Assembly: GCF_030848805.1 (NCBI RefSeq) | Contig: NC_092365.1 | Location: forward strand, 2,604,001-2,668,000 | DNA length: 64,000 nucleotides | From: Temnothorax longispinosus | Lineage: Eukaryota; Arthropoda; Insecta; Hymenoptera; Formicidae | Reading direction: 5' to 3' | Part shown: piece by piece, positions 46,991 to 60,079 of the stretch | How positions within the stretch are numbered: the stretch's first letter is position 1 | How the letters are laid out: every line of letters begins with the position of its first letter | Position numbers and translations under genes: made by a program | Notes under the pieces: generated by a model | Databases searched by the model: none | Told to the model about the DNA's origin: nothing | What the model saw: only the letters and a program-made list of their open reading frames with translations

Positions 46991-47002
46991 CTTATATATA
47001 TA
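46991..47002 (+). promoter_or_regulatory. Possible TATA box of su(w[a])
   Basis: cttatatatata lies about 70 bases before the su(w[a]) ATG at 47068, followed by GC-rich sequence. Spacing would give a 5' UTR of about 40 bases. It is a composition-based guess. Confidence 0.3.
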
Positions 47003-47067
47003 CGCGGCGAGTGCGGCGACCGTCGAGCGGAGTAGCGGAGAAGCGGAGCAGTGGAGCAGTCGGGAAA

Positions 47068-50000
47068 ATGGCGTCGTCGAAAAGCCAACGGTGGATGGTA
47101 GACTCGGGGATTCTGCGTAAAAAGAATAGCGACGAGGAACCGCAGGAGCTGTTGGTGTTCGGATATAGCTGCAAATTATTTCGCGATGATGACAAGGCGA
47201 AAATGATTGATCAGGGAAAGCATTTGATACCATGGATGGGCGATAACACGTTGAGGATAGACAGGTCCGTTTCTCTAACCTAGACAAATTTCTCATCTAG
47301 GATATTTGTTCTCATGCATAATGACCACGCACCGTTTTTACGTTTCCCCGACTATGAAAAACGTAAAGTACGACTGACCTCGACCGCAAACAAACAAACA
47401 AACAAAAAAATATATAAGACCACAAAATTCGAAAACCGAATTTTAAAAAAAATCAAAACCAAGTACTGCATTTAGAAGCGAAAAACAAGCGGGGTCCCCC
47501 TTCTCATCGTTAATCTCTGGATAAGCAAACTGGAGACTGTTTAAGGCTTCCGCAGGTGTTCTATCTCTCTCTCTCTCGGCTGTGAAACGCGCAGTGTGTG
47601 GCAGCGCGATTTACGCGCTCTGCACGCGGGTGCTCCGGTGAGACGTGACGCTTGTGGCTGGCCGTCTGTGCAGCAGCAAGGTGAGACACGGCGTTGAGAG
47701 ACAAACGGGCAAGGCTGACGGTTGTAGGTAATTTATACGACCGCTCAGCACGGTATGTATTTGGCACATTAGACTCGGCTTTGCCTCGGGGCGGCGCGCA
47801 GGGCGTTGTTACTTTTACTCGCAAGCTTATATAGTTGTATGGACTTTCATGCTCTTCTCCACGTGCACATGTATGTTCAAATTAATCCGCATCGACGATA
47901 TACAACGTATACAACGTGTAAATGTAACAAGACAAAACATGTATCTGTAAATTTTAAAATAAACATAATCGAATGCAATGCTGTAATTTAGAAATTAACG
48001 GTAACGAGATAATTGTTACTTCAAATGGTTATATATATATGTAAAATACTTGTCGATGTTATCGCGGTATGTTAATATTTTGATGAAAAAGCAAGAACAG
48101 GTAGAAACGTTACTCGAGGCATCCTCTATTTAGCTCTGTTCTATTTCAGAAAAATCGCTCTGTGTGGTGGGACTTACTTCTTTGACTTAATATTTTCAGA
48201 TGCCGTGGCCAACTTGTGCATCAAAACACCTAAAACGATATCGTCTTCCTCCTCTAACGGTTGTATTGTATGTGTATAGATACGATGGACGAGGGGCTCT
48301 GGCTGACTTACGGATTCACGAGCCACCATCGGGTGGTTTCGATCAGCGGACGATACTTACCGAGGAAGAACTGAAAGTAGAACAACTCTGTGACGAGGAG
48401 CGGTATCGGTCCCTTTACAACAACGACGCGGAGGAGTCCATGAATCATGGTAACGTATCTTCTTTCCCGAAAACGTTTTGATTGTACTTTTCGTACACAC
48501 TACCAGAGTTTAATCGCGAATTCGCATTGCAGAAGAGGAGATAAAGAGGTTGCATCAAGCACTGGACTCCGAATCTTCGTACAATCAAGTGGGATATAAT
48601 TACAACGAAGATGAAAATGGTCATAAAGCTTCCGGCGAAGAGTCTCAGAGCCCGAAACAATCGGAGGGCTCTCAAGAGGAAGATCAGGCATTCGTGGCAC
48701 CTCCCGAACTGGAACCATTTCCCGAGGGAATGGTCCTGGTAAGATGTCGTTTTGTATTTGTTTTATTGTATTCGTAGATATTAGATAATATGATTACATA
48801 ACGTCAATTTTTCGAATGTTTAGCCGGAAACGCAGAAACTGAATGCCATTATAATGAAAACGGCGCTGTTTATAAGTCAACACGGAAGCCAGTTGGAAAT
48901 CTTGATAAAGACGAAACAGGCAAACAATCCGCAGTTTGCGTTCCTATCGATAGACGAGCCGCTCCATCAGTATTACAAATATGTCCTCGATGCTATCAAG
49001 AGTGGAAAATATAACCCCGAAAAGCAACCTGAGAAAGAAGAATCCGGTATGCATATCATTTTCTATAACAAGCGATGCCTTATAGTAATTATATTGAAGT
49101 TGAGTTGAAGTAATTGAAGCGACATAAAGCAGGATTTGATTACCCACACCTACTTTGATTCTACTTAGTTTTTCTTGCCGTAAGTATTGCCATAAATTTT
49201 TGTTAATACTCTAATTGGTAACCTATGCATAAATCTACCTTAATGATCTTGAGATGTGTGCGTGATGTCTCATCGTTATCCTTTTTTTTTTTCAATGCTA
49301 GAACCTGAGGAAGAGTCTGACCAAGATGACGAACCGTACCTGCATCCAAGTCTCGCGTCGTCGCTTACCAAGATCGAAGCGGTACGTTTCACACGGTACA
49401 TTTTGTCACTTTGCACGCTGTACATTAATCTGTTCTTAAAAATGCATAAGCGGTCCCTGCGCTCTCGTGCAGAAGAATTTTGCATTCGGGGTAATTCAAA
49501 ATATGAAGATCCCTAGCTGGACCACACTGAATTATTTTTAAGAATGGCGATCTCGATATTCACACGGATCACAATAGGATGAAACGTTAATATTACTCTG
49601 CAACACTAATTTATGTGTCAAATATTTCTGCTTCCAGGGCTGATTCTGGTACGCATTGGACCTATTCTCATATATTTTTATTTATTCATTTATTGCACCA
49701 TTTAAAACTCTTTTTAATTCCTTCCGCGTGCGTGCAATATTCCAAAAAATTTATTAAACGCATTATTTATTTATCACTTTGTTATTAATAGTGAAATGAT
49801 GAAGTGAATAGAATCAAATATAATTAAATTTTTAAGTTATAATACAATTATTAAATTTATGATTTTTTTTTTATATCTAAATATTTACAATCACAATTTA
49901 TCATATATTTTTAAAAAATAAGCGTTTTTGAAATATTTTTCTGATATCTTTTTAAATTATTCTTCTAAAGTTTGCATTTGTAGATATAACGTAGCTATAA

Positions 50001-52801
50001 TAGCATCCCGGATATATTATATTTCCAGTTTTACTTTAATGGATGGATACCGTAGAGGATATTTAATTTAAAATAAGCTAAATGCAGAACTATAAGAAAA
50101 TTCTTTCCGTTTATAGGCACCTAGTATACCAAGTATACAATATAAGCCGTCGGCGGATTGCGCGTACTCCATGCTCGTGAACAAGATCACAGGGAAACCA
50201 CCACCGTCCAAGGTACCGCAAGCGTTAGACCCGACGATCCAGGCAATGCCGTCCGCTGGATACTATCACCCAGTGCCACCACAGGTATAATTCTAGTATC
50301 ATGTTAATAGCAGGATACACATTGAAGAACATTTTAATATTATTTTCATAAAGTGGGGTTTATTTATTTCGTTTTATTACTTTTGACTTGTATTTATAAC
50401 GACTTATTTCACTTCTGGTATTGATACCTTCATCCTCTGTAACATCAGTATTATTCGATAACCGCCTATAGACTTAACATCTGTTTTAAACTTTGGCACT
50501 TAATTTGACAATTCTGTATTCTTCTGTGACAAATTATATCATTCGTATTCCATGTCTTTAAACTTTCGCGCTCTTATGACTAAATGGTGAGTTCATTTAC
50601 TTATATCCGTATCTTTATCTCCTTGTTGATTATCACATTATAGATAGAGATTATTTAGTCAACTAACTACCAACATGCAACGTAACGTTCCAATTTCAAA
50701 GCAACTTATTGATCAAATTAAATATTGATCAAATGGGAGAACGCGAAAAAATTCATATTTACGTAACTGTATTTTTTTATGTTTTGACTACGCTGAAAAT
50801 GGTTCAAAACAGAGCCGAAACGTCCCTCATTAACTTGGTAAATTATTAAATAAAGGCCACGTTTAACAGAACGTTTATTTTGCAACTGTTTATTATGTAA
50901 ATTATAACTTATAAGTTTACACATTAATAACCGCATTGCACTCTCAATTGCCTAAATTGCAACCCCACTTTATTGATTTTATTACCGAGAGTCCTAGATT
51001 TATTATTTGCATTGTTCTTCATTACATTACAATGTCTTTTTTCAGAGTTATCCTCCTTATCCTACGCCCATGCAGTACTCACATGGTCCAGTTATATACG
51101 GGTCAAATGGACAAATGCAATCCTCCTCGCAACTCGTCATGCCAACCATGCTAAACGATACGGCCACGACGCAAACCGTATTGTCCAAGGAGACACCTAC
51201 GCCGTTGGTACCGTACGGGATACCTGCCCAAAAACCATTGAGCAGGCCATCTTTTATCGTGCCACCAGCGGAAGTTCAGGTCATCATCGACAAGATGGCA
51301 AGTTACGTGGCGAAGAATGGACGCGATTTTGAGACAATTGTCAAGAACAAGGGGGATTCTAGATTCAATTTCTTGGAGTTGTCGCATCAGTACCATGGTT
51401 ACTACGCGCACAAGCTGACGGTGTACGAGGGTGCGATAAATCCAAAGGTGTTGACAGAAGAACAGTTATTGCAGAAGCAGGAACCGCAGGAAGAGAAGCA
51501 GAAAAAGCTGGAGGAACTGCAGAAGAAGCAACAACGAATGGAGGAGGTGCAGAAACGAGTGAGAATGATACAGGCGAAGAAGAAGAACGGCGGCGATACG
51601 AAGGTGAAGCAGAGCACGGGATCGGCGAAACAGATCACCACTGTATCATTCTCCATCAAAAAACCAAAAGATGGAGAGAGCCCAGTAATCGAGAAGAGGA
51701 ATGCTTTACCGTTGGAAGAGAGCGACGAAGAGATGGAGAGTGACAAAAAGGATGCTAATTCCAAGCCCGGTTCGCCCGAAGATAGCACAGCCGATCCGAA
51801 TTTCTCGATTGCCATTGGGGACAAAGACCCACCGAAATCGGAGAAGAAACCGAAGAGCGATGACAAAGAGTTGGTGGATTTGACGGACGATATACTCGAG
51901 GATTGTCAAAAAGAGATCAGGCATAAACAGGCGCAGGAGGACAGGATCAAGGATAAGCTGGCAGCGGCCGCGCGGGATAAATTACTTTCCAGGGAACGAC
52001 AGTTGCAGCTCGAGAGAAAAAAGAGAGCTGCTATATTTCTCAGCCATATCCAAACGCCAGCACTCAAGACCGGTTCTACCACGGTGAATCCAAATTCCCG
52101 AAAGGACGATTCGGACGAGATACACTCGCTGCCGTCGCCGTCTCTCGAGGATAATAAAGACAAATCTTCGCAAGATACGAAGATGTGCGGTAATTCTCTG
52201 ATGGATCGATTGAAAGGCGCGGACCTGAGCGGCAAGAGATCGCGACAACGTTCCAGAAGTCGGAGCGGAAGTCGCACGGACAGGCACAAATTGCACAAAA
52301 AGCACAAGAAAAAGAAAAGTTCTCATCGAAGGTAATTGAAGTTATTTTATTGTAAAATTGGGTGCAGTAAAAATAACAGCATAAAGTTCAAAATTTTAAT
52401 TTTTATTCAGAGGATGCGTACCCATTGTAATTACGTTACATTATTTGCTTATAGCTAAATTTTATCTTCAACTTGCATTCTGTTAAAATAATTTATTGCT
52501 AAGTTTGTAGTTATACTTATAGTCACGCTTTTAAAATATTATCTTTTAAACTGCGTTATTTATTTCTTGAATTATGACCTAAAATCTCGTTAAAAGTATT
52601 TCGTCTGTTTAAATGTGAACTGCACATGTATGTTTCAGTAATTACGACAGCTCGAGTTCCTCCCGCTCGCACAGATCCAAGAAGAGCAAGAAATCATCCT
52701 CGCGGCACAGATCCCGTTCGCGCAGTCCCTCGCACAGGCACCGACACAATTCACGACGGCGGGAAAGCAATACGAGCCACTCGGACTCCAGCTCGCCTTG
52801 A
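47068..52801 (+). CDS. su(w[a]): Suppressor of white-apricot (SFSWAP), eight coding exons
   Basis: SR-related nuclear regulator of alternative splicing. Exons are 47068-47264, 48280-48449, 48533-48738, 48824-49046, 49302-49381, 50117-50284, 51046-52331 and 52639-52801, all with GT-AG introns and matching phases, giving 830 residues. The N-terminal family domain has ELLVFGYSCKLFRDD, GKHLIPWMGD and RYDGRGALADL. SURP1 is at about 197-245 (KLNAIIMKTALFISQHGSQL) and SURP2 at about 427-475 (VIIDKMASYVAKNGRDF). A long charged coiled coil follows (about 490-540), then a basic segment and a C-terminal RS domain (about 747-828, ending SHSDSSSP). Drosophila su(w[a]) represses its own mRNA by blocking removal of its first introns; intron 1 here (47265-48279) is the longest in the gene, so similar control is possible. 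Confidence 0.95.
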
Positions 52802-54744
52802 TGTCTCCTCGCTTTATTTAAATAAGATTACGTCAAGAAATGTTGTATATATACACACATGCTATTACAGATAACGTATATTATAATCGCGTATTGTGAC
52901 AAATTTGATACACCTTTTGTCATCAAGAAACATGAAGAATTTACTCTTTAATTTTTCAATGTTTGTGTGTTTGTAGTCTACCTCTCGCGCCTTTTACACG
53001 TGTATCTCTCTGTTTTCCATTACGCATTCTTCCGATATCATTTTTCGAAATCGCTTATTTATCTGTGAGCTCAACTATTTATCGAATCCTGTCCCCGAAT
53101 TTCTTCCAACTATTCATATGTATATAAAAGGAAAAGTTTGGAGGGATAAGATGTCCGATAAAAAATTTAGCTTTATATGTATTCAATGTTTTATATTATA
53201 CATATTTATATTGTACAAAAATTCCTTTTTTTCCAAAATCAATTTTTAACACTATGTGAAATAGGTTGCGCATGAAAAATACTATTATTTCAAGACAAAT
53301 ATGTTTAAAAAAAAAACAAGGTTGTGAATGTTATGATGATTTGCAAAAATTGCGATAATATAATACGAATGTGTGGTGAAAAAATTTCTTGATCGTGTGA
53401 GGCTGACGACATTTTGCAATATCAAAGGTTATCGAATTGGATATTTCCACGCACCGAGCACGTTGCAAATACTATTTCTCGAATGGTGGAATGCTAACGC
53501 TATCGTTTTTTTTTTCGTCATCGCGTCATTTCGCATTTTCACGTGGCGGCCGAATCCTTAACCGATCCGAATGCAACACGCGCAACCCATGAACGCGCGG
53601 CAATTGAATCCATTTGCCGCGGAATGGTAACAATTATATTATACATTTGACATCATTCGCACGTCGGTTGCGCCGCGTGTCAACCGATCATCACGGCAAT
53701 CCGGTTTAACGCGGTTTAACGAACTATTTATAATGTGCGTCAGTGTTACACATGGCCGATTTATCAGTGGACAATTTAGAAATTTATTTTTAGGTGTGCT
53801 ATTATTGGCGTCTATTTGTTTCATTGTTTTATTTTGTTCTGCGATCTTTAAAAAAAGAAAAGAGAGCTAAGTCGTTCAGTTTTCTTCAAAAGCTGTTAAA
53901 AATTATCAGGCATTCTAAAGCGCTTTCTTTACTTATCATTTACTTTACTTGCTTTTTAGAATATCTGTTATTATAATAAATTATTATATTATATTATTTC
54001 TCTCTCGTTATTGTGAAATTCGCCGCTTTTCGCAATCGCCGAGCGTATCTGTCGCACAGACGCGAATATGAACAAGACATTCATTGAAAACAAATCGCTA
54101 AAATAAAGAAATCCCAATCGTAAATTTTTTTTCAAAGCGCTCGTAGAGCGGCGCCATGATTTCTTTCGTTGCACAAAGACCGTCATTCACGTCTGACGAT
54201 AAAGTGATATCTTTCAACATCGGTTTCGGTCCAATTTCTACATTATCGCGATAATTGCCACATTTTGTTTTTAATGCATTTACTTTTCTAAGAAAGCTCT
54301 TGAATTGATTGCACTCTGGAAATTTTGCCAGAATCTGAAAGCGCTCTTTAACAATTTTTATCGCGTGACATCAAACGCAGGTCGCGCCGAACCAATTTAA
54401 ACGCGCAACGTTGTAAATTGCGGTATCGGATAAAAATTGATAGTAATCCATTCCGTTTGCGATACTCGTGTTTACAATAGTCCGGAATTGTGGAATAGGG
54501 AGAGGGGAGGGTGCGATAGGCAGCGGTGATGTGATTCGACACCATTGTGCTTGTGTGACCGTGGCACTACCCACTACCAGACAGATCACCACCAGTACCA
54601 CCACTACCATCACCACCACCACCATCAGGCGATGCGGAGATCAAGGGTGAATTGTCTTCGACTTTATAAGTTAACACGGAGTCCTATGCAGGGTAAGACA
54701 GACGACAGTTGCATTTTCGCCAGTGAACGGTAAACAGCTACGGA
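52802..54744. other. Intergenic region su(w[a]) / MIOX
   Basis: About 1.9 kb between two genes on the same strand. The left part is AT-rich and probably includes the su(w[a]) 3' UTR, although no AATAAA stands out. Between 54540 and 54640 there is a CAC-rich simple repeat. The right end should hold the MIOX promoter and 5' UTR. No gene is recognised. Confidence 0.45.
54573..54626 (+). repeat. Imperfect CAC trinucleotide repeat upstream of MIOX
   Basis: An imperfect run of CAC and TAC/ATC triplets about 120 bases upstream of the MIOX start codon. It lies in the probable promoter or 5' UTR. Confidence 0.7.
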
Positions 54745-55317
54745 ATGTCCGCCACGACAGTTGTAAGTATATATCCCGACTTTGTTTCTGAGAAAATTTC
54801 GGAAAACTCAAGATTTAATAATATAACGCGAGTAAAATTACTTTGCGAAAGATCTTAGCAATTATTTCATAAGTTTTATTCTTCGTTACATTTGCTTATA
54901 CACAGTCGACTAAATTATTATCTTATTTCTAAACATTTATAAATTCAACAATTTTATTGTGTCGCTCTGTATTGCTTTTTCATGTAAATTCAAATTAAAA
55001 AATTGTCGTGCAGACGCGAAATTTCTTCTCTTTCAGACAGGATATGTTTAAAAAGAGAGACCGATAATGCACTATTGCACAATACATATTGTTAATCACA
55101 ATTTGATCGCGTCACAAATCTCATGTAAAATTTCCACAAATATGTAGTCCGTTGTATATGTAGATAGATAAGCATTGACGCACAGTGAAGACAGATATTT
55201 TCATATCAATGGATTCTTTTTCACAATCTCTCACGGTACACTTCGTAATCATAAAAAAAAAAAAACATTATGAATTTGGATATCCTACGAATACTGAGTG
55301 TTGTTGAAACAGATCGT

Positions 55318-55397
<80 letters not shown>

Positions 55398-58300
55398 GAA
55401 TGCGCTCCTAAAAGTTTATATATATATATATATATATATATAAACTTTTAGGAGCGCATTCTACATTTTTAGGGATAAAAAAGGTCGTATAAATTTAGAT
55501 CTGAAAAATCTTTCTTTTCAAGTAATTTATTTTTGTACAGAGTAAAACGATACAAAGAAAACGAAGTATTTCAATTAATCTCAGAAAAGTGCCGATTTCT
55601 TGTCCCGCCTCATATATTTGTGCAGTAAAAAGCATCGAATGTTGCAACGTAATTTTTAAAATTCTTTTAATTTTTACAATTTTTATAATTTTTATTACAC
55701 ACACAGATACGTATAATAAATGAGAACCATTACATGATCATAAGGCAAAAAATATATTGCGAAGGATATTCAATGAAGGATGTACTATTTATTTCATTCT
55801 TTACTTGAAGGTATATAGAAACTTTTACATAACGTTTTTGTAACTATTGATCTAACTGGGTCATTAATCTAACATCTAACTAAATCCATAGATTTCTTCA
55901 TGCGAATAGGAAAAGCACTTCATTAACATGAATTTTTATCAATGTTCGTTCCGTTTCATTCGTAAGTATAATAAAGTATATTCAATAGCGCAAAACTAGG
56001 TGACTTATTATCTATATTATATTTTTTTGTAACACATTTTTTCGACTCTATATATTTTTACATACAATTACATCTGTTTATTAATATGGCAACGGAAGGT
56101 ATAACTTAAAAATCAAAAGCAGGAATACTTAAAAATCTAATTTTTCAAATATAACTGTAAAATATGGAGTATACAATTTTATAAATATATAATTGTAAAG
56201 TAGATCATATATACATATGAAATAATAAGACGTACGTCTTGAGAATTTCTTCGTGTTGCAATTTCAATAAAAAAAGAGTCACACAAAATACGTGATAATT
56301 TTTTAAACGCAATAATTCTTTAAACGATAATTTTTTAATAGGAAGTAATCGAAAGCAAGATTTCTTTATGGATTGTTGAACATTTAATTTCTTACAGCAA
56401 CAAAGCCGTGGCCATGTTACGCTGCTGGACCCATCGGAGCAGCTTCGACCTGAGCCAATATACGCCGGGAAGCTGAAAAGTCAATTCCGCAATTTCGATG
56501 AAGATTCCGACGATCCCATCAAAGAACGTATCCGCAAAACCTACTTAAATATGCACACCAATCAAACCGTTGACTTCGTCAAATGTTAGTCGAAACAAAA
56601 AACTATATATAATTATATTTGGCGATAAATAGATAGAACTAGTTAGAATAGTTAAAAAGATAATTTACATCAACAAGTGAAAGTTCATCTCCACATAATT
56701 TAAACAATTGACAATGAATTTGTATAATCTCATTTATTTGCATTGCTCCGGATATAATTAGAAAGATAAGAATAAGGTAAGAGAGTGAAGGAATCACTTT
56801 TCTTCCGACAGCTCGCATGAAATATTGGCTTCGGTTTGATAAAGTCAAAATGACGGCGAAAGAAGCCCTGATCAAACTGAACGATCTCGTGGACGAGAGT
56901 GATCCGGACACGAACTTGCCTAATATCATTCACGCGTTCCAAACTGCGGAATCCATCAGAGAGGAACATCCGGACCTAGACTGGTTCCATCTTACCGGCT
57001 TAATTCACGATCTCGGCAAGGTGAGACGAAATATAAAGCTCCAAGAGAATACATCTAATAGATATAAATATAGATATAAATATAAAACTGTGAGAATACA
57101 CGGAGAATACATACGATAAATGATTTATTTTAGTAACTTATTCGGGTACGCTTCAAAAAAGCAGGAGGTCCAAAAAAATTTTGTCTTTTGAAATAATGTA
57201 AAGTAAAAAATTCTATTCTTTCTAAATAATTTGTGAATTGAATACTATAATATTTTTATCCTCTTGAAAACAATCCATTGTTTTCCTAATTTCTAAGACT
57301 CTCGTTTTCTCGTTTTCTCTTGTATTACCCTCCCAACTCTTTGAGCACAATATGCTTCAGACAGCTGAATGCTATTTTCAACAATATTAATGTTATTCTT
57401 GAATATCAGTGCGGATTAGTAGCATGCACGACAGAACTTCAACCTATGTTTGACTCTGTATTTAAGAGAGTTAGTTTTCTAAATCCCTGACCTAGGGGAT
57501 CTAGCTCGCTATTGTTCTTGACTTTAAAACAGCATTCCACACGGTCAATCACGGTCAATCTTTTCCTAGCCAAACCGTGGTATGTTCCGCTGAGCTTTCC
57601 CTACCTGCCTCCTTTATTACATTTTTTCTCTTAAAAATCCCAACGAATTTTATACAATATTTTTTGCATTATTTCCTTTTTTTGTAATACTCATCTAGTG
57701 TACACATCTTAAAATTCTACGATTCTATTTTCGGTTTATTATTGTTTAACGTCTTTGTAGCAGACTCGGTTACTGTTTCGCAGTATATATATTTCCAAAC
57801 TCGTTCTTTCATTTCTTTTTACGATTTTATGGCTACCCCATTTGTTAGGTTCAGATGTACGTTAACAACAAATATATTATTATAATCAAGTAACAAATAA
57901 TTGTACATTGCAGGTGATGGCATTTTACGGAGAACCCCAGTGGGCGGTGGTGGGTGACACATTCCCCGTCGGTTGTGCCTGGGGCGATTCCATCGTTCAC
58001 AGAGCGACGAGCTTTGACAATAATCCCGATGGCAAAGACCCTCGTTACAAGTACGTCCCAGTTTTCTTAGTTTTTCCCCTTGATAACGGAAATTTCTGTT
58101 ATTAAAAGATATAATAAAAAGATCTAATATAAAAAAGGTATTATTTTTTCAAAGTTTGTGACTTGTGATGTGTATTTATGTGAGTAAGGAAAATACATTT
58201 ATATTTTAAGAAAAATTTGAACGCAGAGCTGATCGTAGAATTTATAGTCTTTTAGAGCGGCGAAGAGAGTGCGGAGATAATCTGAATGTGTCATAACTAA

Positions 58301-58902
58301 ACAATTGTACTTAGATTATTGCACCTACATAGGAGGATATTTTTGTTGCAGTACAAAATACGGCATGTACAAACCTCAGTGCGGAATAACCAATCTGATG
58401 ATGTCATGGGGCCATGACGAATACATGTACCGTTTACTCATACACAACAAGAGCAAATTGCCGAAGGAGGCTCTGGCTATGATTCGTTACCATTCCTTTT
58501 ACCCCTGGCACGCTAGCGGCGACTACATGCACTTTTGCACCCAGGAAGATATAGACATGTTGAAATGGATCAGAGAATTTAAGTAAGTTAAATATAAATA
58601 ATTTAGATTGCAATAGAATATGAGAGAGAGAGATAAAAAATTGCTAGCTCCACATTAAACTCGTTATATATTAAATTATCACAAATTATATAACAATTAT
58701 CTAATTTATAATCAAATTTGAATATAAATTGTATTATATTGTAAAGCTTAAAAAGCTACATCGATGATTAATTCGATGCAAAAATTTTTACAGCAAATTC
58801 GATCTTTATACTAAGAGCGGCGCCGTTCCGGACGTCGAGAAACTGTGGCCCTACTACGAGAAATTGATCGAAAAATACATCCCCGGCGTATTGGAGTGGT
58901 GA
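54745..58902 (+). CDS. MIOX: Inositol oxygenase (MIOX), six coding exons
   Basis: Cytosolic di-iron dioxygenase that converts myo-inositol and O2 to D-glucuronate, the first step of inositol breakdown (EC 1.13.99.1). Exons are 54745-54762, 56398-56584, 56812-57020, 57914-58050, 58352-58582 and 58794-58902; phases agree and the product is 296 residues (human 285). All six iron ligands are present: H109, H134, D135, H205, H231 and D264, each offset by 11 from human H98, H123, D124, H194, H220 and D253. Conserved blocks include DLVDESDPD, HAFQTAE, IHDLGK, GEPQWAVVGDTFPVGC, SWGHDEYMY and YHSFYPWH, and it ends PGVLEW. The first exon is only six codons (MSATTV) and is the least certain part. Intron 1 carries a long TA repeat and intron 3 a retroelement remnant. 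Confidence 0.95.
55320..55395. repeat. (TA)n microsatellite in MIOX intron 1
   Basis: About 75 bases of nearly uninterrupted TA, directly before the palindrome at 55396. Confidence 0.9.
55396..55463. repeat. Perfect palindrome with TA core in MIOX intron 1
   Basis: A 68-base palindrome. The arms read tagaatgcgctcctaaaag and cttttaggagcgcattcta around a (TA)n core. It could extrude as a cruciform in DNA or fold as a long hairpin in the pre-mRNA. Confidence 0.9.
57350..57610 (+). pseudogene. Reverse-transcriptase remnant of a non-LTR retrotransposon in MIOX intron 3
   Basis: Two frames carry decayed reverse-transcriptase blocks. EYQCGLVACTTELQPMFDSV sits near 57400-57460 (family pattern YQSGFR..ST...). 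After a frame change, AIVLDFKTAFHTVNH sits near 57509-57553, resembling the catalytic block A of LINE-type enzymes (LDFSKAFDTVNH). The order and spacing of the two blocks are right for the family. Stops and a frameshift show it is dead, and the second aspartate position is changed. Confidence 0.5.
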
Positions 58903-59178
58903 TCCTCGTTTCTATTACGCGTATTCGTAATTTATATGATATTTTAAATGACGATTGTTATATGTAAACAATATGCGAGCTATTTTACCGCTGGACACGT
59001 AACAATTTTATAATTTTAATGGGATTTTAATATACTAATATTATCTCAGTAAAGTATGTAATATATACTACATACTGCGTGAGAAAGGAACAACTAAAAA
59101 TATAATCTAAGCAATGTTAAATATAAGTAAATAAGTAAAATATTACATATATAAGCGATTATAAGCGATTATGAACAA

Positions 59179-59184
59179 AATAAA
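59179..59184 (+). terminator. Poly(A) signal AATAAA for MIOX
   Basis: AATAAA about 280 bases after the MIOX stop codon. Confidence 0.45.
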
Positions 59185-59934
59185 ATTCAATGATTGTGCC
59201 TATCCGGGACCTGCCGAATCTTTTGATCAATATAATTCGCGAGAGACTTTAAAAGAGAATCCGACATATCCTTCACGAGCTATATTACGCTGGTTGTCCA
59301 GCTGGTTGGCCCGTAATAGCCGACCAACGCATTGTTCCGCGATTCCCGCGTGCGGTTCGCGGAGCGGCCGTGCTCACGCGGGTTCCGAAAATTCGCACGC
59401 GCGGCTTTTCAAGCGCATGAAATTGATTAGGCTTACGCGCTGCCCGGCGCGATGATAAAGTTCACGATTGTCCCGATTAGATGAGTAATCCGTCCGTTAA
59501 ACGGACGCGCGCGAAGGGGAGCTTGACTCACACGGGCCGGCCGATACTTCGAACGAAGAATTCGTCCTCCAGGAACTGATTCGCTCATTTTCATCGTTCG
59601 TAAGGCACGTAAGGTCACGCGCTGAGAATCATAATCCTCCGTGGTAATGCAAGATTATCCCAAGAATGCTTAATTCCACCTAAGCATAAAAATTATTTTG
59701 TTATAATTCATGTATTAGAAAAAATAATAATTATTAATGTGTCAATAATGATCATAGGCAGGCCATTTGTTACAGAAAAAGCAAGAGCGTTTAGCGAGAG
59801 CAGGGTGATACATTCTGTTAAGAAATCAAAATGTGTTTTATAAGTTTCAAAATAATTTTTATAAATGTATTTTATCGGTTTATCTCGTCCGCGATACACA
59901 TAATATACATATGTACCGCGTAATAATGTAAATG

Positions 59935-60030
59935 GATAAGGAAAAAAATAAAAAATAATAAGGAAAGAATATAAATGTAATAAGGAAAAAATATAAATGT
60001 ATAATAAGGAAAAAATAAAAATGTAATAAG
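59935..60030 (+). repeat. Imperfect AT-rich tandem repeat
   Basis: Units resembling aataaggaaaaaatataaatgt recur about four to five times, followed directly by a (TA)n run. Confidence 0.75.
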
Positions 60031-60031
60031 G

Positions 60032-60036
<5 letters not shown>

Positions 60037-60076
<40 letters not shown>
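60037..60076. repeat. (AT)n microsatellite
   Basis: About 40 bases of uninterrupted AT, directly after the AT-rich tandem repeat. Confidence 0.9.

Positions 60077-60079
<3 letters not shown>

Larger units (their letters stand above)
43843..47067. promoter_or_regulatory. Divergent spacer between Lines and su(w[a]) with a large CpG-rich island
   Basis: About 3.2 kb between divergent starts. 44630-45960 is strongly GC- and CpG-rich and contains a G-rich run near 45200-45240. It may be a promoter or hold a non-coding first exon. ORFs here appear in all six frames, as expected from base composition, and none is convincing. A palindromic element follows at 46012-46150, then AT-rich sequence to about 46770. 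Confidence 0.4.

Noticed and set aside
59171..59455. 94-codon ORF after MIOX
   Set aside because: It begins in the probable MIOX 3' UTR across the poly(A) signal and has no recognisable content.
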